From Oscarella lobularis (taxonomy: Eukaryota > Porifera > Homoscleromorpha > Homosclerophorida > Oscarellidae): 64,000 nucleotides of DNA. The stretch lies in assembly GCF_947507565.1 (NCBI RefSeq), contig NC_089188.1:1178001-1242000 (forward strand), written 5' to 3'. The notes under the pieces are model-generated. The model made no database searches and had not been told where the DNA came from. It saw only the letters and a list, made by a program, of their open reading frames with translations. Positions 56,645 through 64,000 of this stretch are shown piece by piece. Position numbers and translations under genes: made by a program. How positions within the stretch are numbered: position 1 is the first letter of the stretch; the number at the start of each line of letters is the position of its first letter.

Positions 56645-57772
56645 TTACGCGTACTGTAATTGAATAAAGGGGATGAGAAGTAGAAGTCCGTGCACTGCTC
56701 GATCTTTTGCCAGCCAGAGTGGGATCGTGATCCTTCTTTCTATTGACTTGCCGTGAGATTTTGCCTGATGTAGTCGACGTCTTCGTGACTACTTCTACTC
56801 AATAGTCATTTTCAGTTTGAAAGCAATGTCTACGCGCTCGTACGTACCCTGACTCGGTGATTGCTTCCGAATTGTAGTCTAAGCATTCTAAGAACATTAT
56901 AATGTATTGCTAGTATATCATCATTGTCATCATCCATCATACCTTTTGAGTCTACCTTTGATAATAGAACGGACACAAGATCGGCCGTATTATGTAAAAT
57001 TTGTCCCTACGTTAGAAATATTAGAAATAAATCCCCTCCCCCCCTCACTGCAACCTTAGTCATAGATTTCTTCCCTCGTTGAAAATCGCCTGGTAGTAAT
57101 TCCTTGAGTCGACGAAACCCTTCGTTTAGCCACTGAATCCGCTCCCTAAGAATCATTTTCGAATGGAGAATATAAATTCAAAGTTCTCGTGCTCGCCTTT
57201 CTCTCGCATTATTGAATTCTCGTCGCTCCTCTTCCGTGCTGAAGTGAAGCGGCGTCGATCGCGCCGATCCATCCGATCGTCTCTTGTTCGGCTTACGAAT
57301 TTCCTTTAGATATTCTTTCGGCGCGTATAGATCGTCTTCGTCGGTCGTTTCGGCGTCGGAAACGCGTCGCGATTTGTGCTCCGACGTTGCGTGGCGTGTG
57401 GGGTCTCCCGTATGGGAGTTGTTGACGATGAAAGGGCGCGAAATCGCGTCCAGCTGTTCGGTACAGAGGAGGGATTTTTCGCCCGTCGCGCAACTGACGG
57501 TCGAATCGAACGCTAGAGCTTCCTGACAAGACGGAGGCGAGCTCGGCAAGAGCGTGGTCGTTGAATCGGTTGAGAAAAAGGCGGCGGCGGCGGCGGGCGA
57601 CGGAGAATGCGCGCACGCACACAAGAAGGGATCCGACGACGAATCGCCGCCGCTGTAGGAACAATCAGGTCCATACTACAGAGATCAGTAGAGAAAAAAT
57701 CATAAAAGAGTGTCAGGAAAAGAGTGTCAGGAAAAGGTGTACCCGGACGTAGTTAGAGTCAAAGAAAGACAT
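56645..57772 (-). CDS. bHLH transcription factor with a GC-AG intron
   Basis: Exon 1 (57772 to about 57743) encodes [10 protein letters not shown]. After a GTACAC...CTGTAG intron, the large exon reads [20 protein letters not shown] and continues through Ser/Thr-rich sequence to [14 protein letters not shown] and [13 protein letters not shown]. Conventional reading then meets a stop after AREL. Removing a 50-bp intron with a GC donor (AGAGAAAG|GCGAGC) and the acceptor GATTCTTAG joins NNARER to [18 protein letters not shown], a textbook basic region plus helix 1. The loop and helix 2 follow: [12 protein letters not shown] then [17 protein letters not shown]. Later exons ([21 protein letters not shown]...) to the stop at 56645 are less certain. 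Helix 2 most resembles AP-4-like or orphan bHLH proteins; I do not assign a family. The Glu-Arg of the basic region implies E-box binding. Confidence 0.72.
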
Positions 57773-58317
57773 AGCCACACTTCGTATGTAGTCTATCTGC
57801 ACAATAAAGAACATTGTCATCTCTCCATATGTTGTCCAACAAGGACTGACCGTTTGGGGGGATAATATACAGTAACCAGTACCTATGCTATAGTGTAAAT
57901 GTGACGCGGACGAGACTCTGCGTCTCCTATGTAGAGCCCGAAGAGCCGTAAACAGCTGCAACATATTTGTTATACATGGAACTACATCTCGAAATCTGAT
58001 TGGATCCCGCCAAATCTCTCGGTCCAATGGAGCACCGCCAGCTGGGCGGTAATCGAATTTCTCAATTAGCCCCTTTCATTGGTTAAAGTCGAATCAGATA
58101 AGAGGGCACAACGCCAGCACGAACAACGTCAACAGAAAATGCGCAAGGGCATATAAGCTCCCCTTCCGACCCCACCCCTCGACAAAGCAAAGAGGAATCT
58201 GTAACCCCGCGCCTGATAGCCATCTCTCGAGCGTGAGTCGTTCTGCTCTCGTCTACACGGCGACCCCTACCTCTGTACCGACTTTCGGCCGCCGGAGAGC
58301 GCTCTCGTTCGATTCCC
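57773..58317. other. Intergenic region upstream of the bHLH gene
   Basis: 545 bp with CCAAT-type boxes on both strands (e.g. CCAATGG at about 58024, CATTGGTT at about 58078) and CATATAAG at about 58150. It likely holds the bHLH promoter (minus strand) and the 3' UTR of the PP2A subunit. A 104-codon frame on the minus strand (58027-57713) includes the bHLH first exon, so the true start could lie farther upstream. Confidence 0.4.
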
Positions 58318-60698
58318 TCACGAGGCGTCGTCAAACTCGTCGGGTAGAAGAGCCTCCAAATCCGGCGAATCTTCGTCGTTCGATTTTAGAGCGGCTAGTT
58401 CCTCGTCCAAACCGTCGTCGAATCCATCTTCGAGATACCTGGCACCCCCAAGAGAAAAAAAAGTCCCACTCGGAATAAGTTTCTCCACTGTAAAAACTTA
58501 CTCTTCTGCCATCTGTTCTTCCGCGATTAACTGATCGTAAGTTCTCTGGCAAAACCGCTCCCAAGCGTTCAACTCGGAGTCGCCTTCGTTTTCCTTCGAA
58601 CTCAGGATTTAGAACGGATCGTCTACAGGTTTATCCCCCCCTCTCGTACTTTAGTGGCAAACGGATCCCTTTGCTCGTACTCCAAATACTTCTCCAGATT
58701 GACAAACGTGTTGAAGAAGAGCGTGGCTACTTGGGTTCTCTTGATGTCGCGCAGTCTGATTTGATCTAGAGAGATTTGGCGGAGTGAGCGAACTTCGTGT
58801 ACTGACGCGTCTCTCGCCAATTACTAGAGACTCTTGGCTGCACCATATCGAGAATCTGGCATAGGCAGTCCTCAACGGAAAGCGTTTCGATGCCGCGCCT
58901 TTCCATCCGTTTCACTTGCTGTTTGTAGAAGTGCTCCATCTCGTACATCGAAAGAACGCCGTCGCCGTCGAGATCCATAAGACGAAACCAATACTCGATA
59001 CTGAAGTGGGAACCTCTTTAGTGGACATCCTATGTAATCAATCCTACCTCGTTGGATGCTGTTTGTCTTCGTCAGCCAATAGGAACCACACGAAATCCTT
59101 GTAGCTCATCTTCCCGTCGTTTTTCTTCAAGTCTCTGCGTATGAATTGGGGTTCTTTAGACCCTAAAACACGCGCGCGTGTTTGTTTACCTCTGAACTGC
59201 TTCGCTGAATAGTCTTTGTATCAGTACTGGCGGTAGTGCTTTGGGGAGGAGCGTAATTCATACGTATAACCACCAATAGTTTTTCTCTATCTTTTACCGT
59301 GATCATTGTATCTGGCTAGATCCGTCTTGTCAATAAACAAGTCGTGATCCGTGTCCAATTCCCAAAATTTGCAGTATATCACGTAGAAATGCTCGTAGGA
59401 AAAATACTCCATGACCTTACCAATGCAAAACTTCACGCAAAGGAAGCCGGCCAAAACAAACCGTACCTGATTAATGTCTGGTTCTGTTTCTAGTAAAGAT
59501 AATACCTAGGGGGGAAAAAAAGACTGCAGCACGTAGTACAATGACTATCACATGAACTCACGGTTAGAAAAGTGCTTCTTTTTAATTCAACAGTGCCTAT
59601 TCTTCCACTCCACGATCGATTAACGGAGAAGAAGATCCGTGCGATTACCTATCGCGGCCAACGTGAAGACGATACGTCATCGTCCCTTCTGACTCACCGT
59701 CTCGACGTATCGAGCTTGGAATTCGGGAGTGTCTGCCAATATCGTCAAACCCGGATGCGTGTCGATAATATCCTGAACGAAAGAGAAACGAGACATTCGT
59801 CGCTTGTTCCGGGGACTGAGAATAGATAGAGGATCTGCATCCTTCCTTCTACCTGAATGAGAAATTCAAAGTCTTCGGGAACAACGTAGCTTTGTCGACC
59901 TCTTGTCAAAATCCAAATGAACTGGGACGCGTCGTCGTGACACGTAGTCGTCAAACTGAAAAAGAAATTCTCAAAAAAAATTAGAAAAATACTCTGCATA
60001 CCGTTTCCAAGTCTTCTCAAACATTTCTGACGTTACGGGTTGACGATCGCCGCCGCCGCACGCGACGAAAAGCGGCGCTTTCCAATAGAGCGGCAGCCCG
60101 CAAGCCTAAGAAATAAATATAAGATATTAGACAAAAAAAATCGGACTCCTAAAAAAACCTTGACTACACTGGGAAAATCTTCGCGACTAATTCGCCCTCC
60201 AAAGCGCCGAAAAACCCGTTCGATTTCTCTTTCGATCTCCGCCGCCTTTTCTTCGTCGTCTTTCGGTCGTCCGTTGCGATAGTAAAATCGCGGCAAATTA
60301 ATCGCTTTTCCTTTCGACGCCTCCGTGGCGGCGGCGGCAGAGCGGCGCGCGCGTCGCGCGTTCATCTTGCGCGCTTCGACGCTCTTCTTGCGCGTAAAAC
60401 GCGGCGATACGTCGCCGACGACGCTGCGCGGACTGCGCGGGCTCGACGCGATGCCGGGAGGCGGCGAATCGCGCGGCGACGTGGGCGATTGGGGCGGCGA
60501 GGGCATCGTTGGCGATGGCGGGGCGAGCGGAGGCGTCGCCGGGGCTTTGTCGCCGCCTTTCGCTTCGTCGTCGTCGGCGAGGAGGATGGAGAGGTGGTCG
60601 ATGAGAAGTTCTTGAGTCGTCGGACGCGTGAACCAGTCGAAGAAGAGCTCGTCGGCTTTTTTGGAAGCGTCGAATTCGGGTCGAGACGGCGTAGACAT
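58318..60698 (-). CDS. PPP2R3A: PP2A regulatory subunit B'' (PPP2R3 family)
   Basis: Calcium-binding regulatory subunit that directs PP2A to substrates; co-ortholog of vertebrate PPP2R3A/PPP2R3B (PR72/PR130, PR48). The N-terminus ([20 protein letters not shown]) is short and Pro/Ser-rich, followed by [20 protein letters not shown], the start of the conserved core. Then [70 protein letters not shown] and [20 protein letters not shown], leading into EF-hand 1 ([13 protein letters not shown]). [20 protein letters not shown] is EF-hand 2. The C-terminus is acidic ([19 protein letters not shown]). Both EF-hand loops keep their Asp ligands. About a dozen exons with short introns. Length is nearer PR48 than the long PR130 form. 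Confidence 0.92.
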
Positions 60699-60959
60699 GA
60701 TCTGGTTTTTACGCGGTTGCGCGGGCGAGTTCTTCGTTCGGCGACAGGAGTTCGTTCGTGCTGACGGTCTGCCGTTTCGATTGCGTCGCCGCCATCGACG
60801 AAAATGGTGAAAAGCGGCGGATAAGCCAACGGCTATACGGGCACGTCGTTGCCACGTGTTCCGCGGTGAAAATAAACGTGGGTTACCGGTAGTACAAAAA
60901 TAATCGCGGACACGTCACATTGAAAACAACAACGGATAAAAAACAATGACAACGGCTTC
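60699..60959. other. PP2A B'' promoter and lyase 3' flank
   Basis: 261 bp between the PP2A B'' start and the stop of the upstream lyase gene, both on the minus strand. CACGTG-like elements (GCCACGTGTTCC at about 60850) are visible. No further gene. Confidence 0.4.
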
Positions 60960-62825
60960 CTACTTTGAAATAGGTCCGTTGCTTGGCCATTGACTTAGAG
61001 CGTTTGTTTCAATTGGCTTGTTGTCACCTGGCCCAAGGAACACAACGATGGTCTGGCTGCTCGCTCCTGATACTCCAAATGTGATTTTTCGAATTCCTTT
61101 TGAAGAATACTGAGGAGGCTCGAGAAGAATATCTTCACTCATTATCTTTGTATTCAAAGGAAGAGCGACTTTAGCTGATATCTTTTTCCCGTTCTTTGTT
61201 AGTACAGCTTCTTCTCCAACAGAAATGTTCGCCTCGGTATGCATAGACCAATAGATCGTGTGATTCTTATTGAGAGCCGGCTTTGAGATCTCATCTCTTA
61301 TGACCAGCTGATTAGTATCTTTGAGCAAAGCAATGCCTCTCATTACAGAACCGTCTGTTGCATTTTTATATCCATTTGTTAGGTCAACAATAGCAAAAGA
61401 CATGCCGCTCTTTGACTGGGACGCGTTGTAATAAGTGATGTTAGCTGTGGCTGTCGAAATTTGATTCAAGTGATCAAAACTCAGCGTATTATGTCCTTGA
61501 GTCATACACCGATAGTACGTTCCACGCAAATGACCAAAGTAGTCCGGCATAGAGTAGTTATCTGCTCCGAGATCCATAGCAAAGCGTTCTCCCAGTGTAT
61601 CATAAACGAAAGTGCCGAGGTCAAAGTGAGCATGACTGGCAGCGTTATCTCCTCCTCGAAATCCAACAAAAGTGGCGTCTGAATCTGTCCAGCTAGTACG
61701 GAAGAAGCCGTCTTGAGTTGCGTACGAACTCTCAAGCTTCTCCTTCACCAAATCGCTCACTGACCCAGCTGGATTATAGAACATCACGTCTTTCCAACGA
61801 GGAACATCCCAGCTGACGCCAGAAGATGACGCATTAGCACCAACGCGGCCAAAGTACGCATACAGCGGATCCTTGTACTGATGAGAAAACCAGAATAACG
61901 TTGGCTCGTCATGGAAACTCTCGTGCTCGGACTCATCTCCATGATTAAAGAATTGCCCTGTAGGACCAATATTATTTATAATCCATCGACCGGTGTTCCT
62001 GACTCCTTCCATTTCAGAGAATCCGTGATCGTCTCCTGTAGCGCTAAGCAACGATGCCATAGCTGTGACTCCATACCGGCTTGCATAGCTCCAATAACCA
62101 GCTCCTTCAATCCATGATCCATCGTTCTGATACGTCTCAAAACCAGATCGAATTCCACCCGTTGCATTACTGAAGATAGCCGCTGCAATCTCTTTTGCAC
62201 TCGGTTCATCCATTATAGCCAAACTCCCTACAATCATGCCTCCGTTGCAGACCAGATTCCAATTGGTTCCGTGATTTCTCGTCCACCACTCGTCGTCTGC
62301 ATAAGCCTTCTGTGCCGGTCCAAATCCTTTTTCGACGATCCCCTTGATAATCGCCTCTCTCTGTGATGAAGTCAGTTTGTCGTAGAGCCAGTCAAAGCCT
62401 ATGCCAGCGGCGTGAGTCATTTCGCCCGTGTCGAGGAAATGAACTGGACTCCAATCGGTGAAATTATCGCTGACAATGTTCATGAGCTCTCGGATGCAAC
62501 GGTCAGACCACGTCGTGTTGCCGGTGAGACGGTAGAGTAAACTCAGCGCGTAGACGCGATCTACGGCGTCTCGGCTTGTGTGGAGCAGATGTGCATCGCC
62601 TGGAACGATTTTGTGCGTGAGAAGAGGCTCGCCGAGCAGTTCCGCTGCATGTTTCGTGACCTCCTCGAAGTAGGCCTTCGCATTGTCGTCGTCCGTGACG
62701 TATTTCTTCACGACGGAGAGCTGATCGTCGTCGACGATCAGTCTAGGATGCTTTTTCATTGGAATACAAGCGACGATGGTCACGCAAACGACCGCACAAA
62801 GCCAGCGTCCAAAAGACGGCTTCAT
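60960..62825 (-). CDS. Secreted heparinase II/III-family polysaccharide lyase, intronless
   Basis: The ATG at 62825 begins a signal peptide (MKPSFGRWLCAVVCVTIVAC), giving a 621-residue secreted protein. An alpha-helical lyase domain follows: HPRLIVDDDQLSVVKKYV, VDRVYALSLLYRLTGNTTWS, HAAGIGFDWLYDKLTSSQRE and NHGTNWNLVCNGGMIVGSLA, the typical substrate-groove Asn/His motif. The Hepar_II_III beta-sheet domain shows DSDATFVGFRGGDNAASHAH with HFDLGTFVYDTLGERFAMDL and QGHNTLSFDHLNQIS, including the conserved SHAHxDxGTF block around the catalytic His. Numerous N-glycosylation sequons fit secretion. It likely cleaves an acidic polysaccharide (glycosaminoglycan or alginate-like). It resembles the bacterial-type lyases more than animal dermatan-sulfate epimerase. 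The absence of introns suggests horizontal or retro-origin, although other intronless genes occur nearby. The frame continues upstream to 63110 (separate entry). Confidence 0.85.
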   Translation of the reverse strand: MKPSFGRWLCAVVCVTIVACIPMKKHPRLIVDDDQLSVVKKYVTDDDNAKAYFEEVTKHAAELLGEPLLTHKIVPGDAHLLHTSRDAVDRVYALSLLYRLTGNTTWSDRCIRELMNIVSDNFTDWSPVHFLDTGEMTHAAGIGFDWLYDKLTSSQREAIIKGIVEKGFGPAQKAYADDEWWTRNHGTNWNLVCNGGMIVGSLAIMDEPSAKEIAAAIFSNATGGIRSGFETYQNDGSWIEGAGYWSYASRYGVTAMASLLSATGDDHGFSEMEGVRNTGRWIINNIGPTGQFFNHGDESEHESFHDEPTLFWFSHQYKDPLYAYFGRVGANASSSGVSWDVPRWKDVMFYNPAGSVSDLVKEKLESSYATQDGFFRTSWTDSDATFVGFRGGDNAASHAHFDLGTFVYDTLGERFAMDLGADNYSMPDYFGHLRGTYYRCMTQGHNTLSFDHLNQISTATANITYYNASQSKSGMSFAIVDLTNGYKNATDGSVMRGIALLKDTNQLVIRDEISKPALNKNHTIYWSMHTEANISVGEEAVLTKNGKKISAKVALPLNTKIMSEDILLEPPQYSSKGIRKITFGVSGASSQTIVVFLGPGDNKPIETNALSQWPSNGPISK

Positions 62826-63110
62826 CGTGTTTACATGTATCACGTGCGTGGTCACGGACGGTGACAAATAGGTATATGGCTTCCAGTTTGCCGGTAAGGG
62901 AGCCTTTAGTCCCTCCTTTGCTATCCAAACCAGATCGGGATCTTCTTCCAAGTTCAGACCGATAACGTCGCAGTAATCGTTTATGTCTACGTCGCGCGAA
63001 GAGTGGCGTGATATCGCGAAGTGTCGAGAGCTTGTCGAGTTTGGTTCGTAGCTCGTGTCGTACTCTTCTTTTAGAACGACCTGCTTCACGTCGCTCGTCG
63101 CTGCATTCAT
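62826..63110 (-). CDS. CEP164-like N-terminal segment fused in frame to the lyase
   Basis: The lyase frame is open upstream to an ATG at 63110. The extra 95 residues are not random: VVLKEEYDTSYEP then INDYCDVIGLNLEEDPDLVW with IAKEGLKAPLPANWKPYT align with the start of the cilium distal-appendage protein CEP164 (LVLEEDYDETYIP ... [22 protein letters not shown]). In CEP164 the next residues form a WW domain; here that part is replaced by SVTTHVIHVNT and the lyase signal peptide. An insertion of about 16 residues separates the two matching blocks. Either this is the orphaned first exon of a CEP164-like gene whose other exons are elsewhere, or a genuine fusion. No other CEP164 exon is seen in this window. 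Confidence 0.6.
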
Positions 63111-63419
63111 TGGGAGCAGTTTTACGCAAGTTTAGGCGACGAAAGACAAAGGTTAGCGTACAGTACTTCTCTCCACTACCTCGTTGCTACGAGAGACGAT
63201 TACGATATGATAAATAACGAAGTCATGGGCTCTACCACGTGCTTCTCGCTCAGCCGCAAAACAACGAACACATAAGATTATAATATACGGTTGTCTGAAA
63301 TGCCTTGGTACTAGTACTTCCAAGGATCTCCGCTTTTGAAAACGCGAACAGACCCACTCTTACTTGACACCCTAAGTACCGCACATGTAGAACAAATTTT
63401 TAGTGACAAGAATGCCCTC
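63111..63419. other. Intergenic region
   Basis: 309 bp between the CEP164-like start and the stop of the rightmost gene. I see no gene in it; it presumably contains the promoter for the leftward transcript. A CCACGTG E-box-like site lies at about 63236. Confidence 0.4.
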
Positions 63420-64000
63420 TTACGATTCCTTTGGCGTAACGTTAATCCTTTTCACTCCAGAAGACGAGGACGTTGTACTGACTCGTTTCGGTCTCATTTT
63501 CCTTGGCGACGTTTCCGGCTTCTCAACAGGAGACACTGCATTTCTACTAGATGGCATGGGATGCTCGCTTTTCAGAAGAGGAGTGGGTGACACTCCAACT
63601 GGAGTCAAACGATCTGGTGAATTTTGATCCAAATCGGCACCAAGCGAAGCAACAGACCTAATAAATAACAATATAGAAGCACTAGACAGTGGATGATGAC
63701 AAAATCTCACGTTTGAGTCATAGGCGATTTGAATGTGTCAATTTCTTCTCGGTAATCAAACGTTTGGTAATCGTTTTCAACAACATTCATTTCGTTCTCG
63801 ACGACATGCATTTCCATGTCCACGTTAGGCGAGTCTCGGTTTCCTCTCAGGGCAACCTACGTAGACAGCAATCAAAAAATCAAAATATATATAAAAAATA
63901 CCATACCTTCTCTTGCGGCGACACACTTCTTGCCCACCTGTTGTCGGCAACCTTCTTTCGTTTGGCGTCAAATCTTGAATAGGCGATAAACAGAATAACC
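63420..64000 (-). CDS. Unrecognised gene, C-terminal exons only
   Basis: Three exons of a minus-strand gene that starts beyond the right edge. The last exon (63420-63657) reads SVASLGADLDQNSPDRLTPV, KSEHPMPSSRNAVSPVEKPE and ends SGVKRINVTPKES. The middle exon (63711-63856) reads VALRGNRDSPNVDMEMHVVE, then NDYQTFDYREEIDTFKSPMT. The leftover exon near 63905-64000 reads RFDAKRKKVADNRWARSVSP. Splice sites are GTGAGA/TTATTTAG and GTATGG/CTACGTAG. Several Ser-Pro/Thr-Pro sites and basic patches suggest a phosphoregulated nuclear protein, but the family is not recognised. Confidence 0.6.

Noticed and set aside
60325-60764. Plus-strand frames across the PP2A B'' N-terminal exon
   Set aside because: Low-complexity Gly/Arg-rich shadows of the GC-rich minus-strand exon.
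60960-63110. Bacterial contamination of the scaffold
   Set aside because: The lyase is a single gene embedded between animal genes, has a eukaryote-type secretory signal, and its frame joins a CEP164-like animal segment with no gap.

Overview
The window is a nuclear genomic scaffold from an intron-rich animal. Nearly every gene is a recognisable metazoan ortholog: RANBP2/NUP358, WDR74, TAF6, ARGLU1, a TM9SF2-like protein, MCM7, NDUFAF7, COMMD2, mitochondrial EF-G (GFM1), RPL35A and a PP2A B'' subunit. Most introns are about 50-90 bp, intergenic spaces are often 30-150 bp, and neighbours are frequently head-to-head or tail-to-tail. This compactness, plus several early-branching-looking or unrecognised proteins, suggests a sponge-like early animal (a homoscleromorph such as Oscarella would fit). 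That placement is inference, not demonstrated.

Layout. 1-25.7 kb: one minus-strand gene, RANBP2 (3' end beyond the window). Its N-terminal TPR exons (21.9-25.7 kb) are separated from its coiled-coil, FG, Ran-binding and zinc-finger exons (1-1.9 kb) by a single intron of 19,991 bp, almost all of which is a minisatellite of about 41 bp units with higher-order structure. 25.8-29.3 kb: WDR74 (+) and TAF6 (-), ending 33 bp apart. 29.6-40.4 kb: a block holding a structured-looking RNA region, ARGLU1 (+) and TM9SF2 (-) is present twice, the copies separated by exactly 200 N. The second copy carries three coding frameshifts that the first lacks. This looks like two haplotypes placed in series by the assembler, not a real gene duplication. 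40.7-47.4 kb: MCM7 (-), with one 3.5-kb intron holding five tandem copies (about 600 bp each) of a terminal-inverted-repeat element, flanked by relics related to the RANBP2 satellite. 47.5-50.3 kb: an unrecognised gene (+) and two small four-helix membrane proteins (-). 50.4-56.6 kb: NDUFAF7 (-), COMMD2 (+), GFM1 (-), RPL35A (+). 56.6-60.7 kb: a bHLH protein (-) with a GC-AG intron across its DNA-binding region, then the PP2A B'' subunit (-). 61.0-63.1 kb: an intronless heparinase II/III-type polysaccharide lyase (-) whose reading frame continues upstream into a CEP164-like N-terminus. 63.4-64 kb: the 3' end of an unrecognised gene (-).

The genes do not form one pathway. They are mostly housekeeping: nuclear transport, ribosome biogenesis, transcription initiation, splicing, DNA replication licensing and mitochondrial translation/complex I assembly. 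The most notable features are the two repeat-swollen introns in an otherwise very compact region and the CEP164-like/lyase junction.
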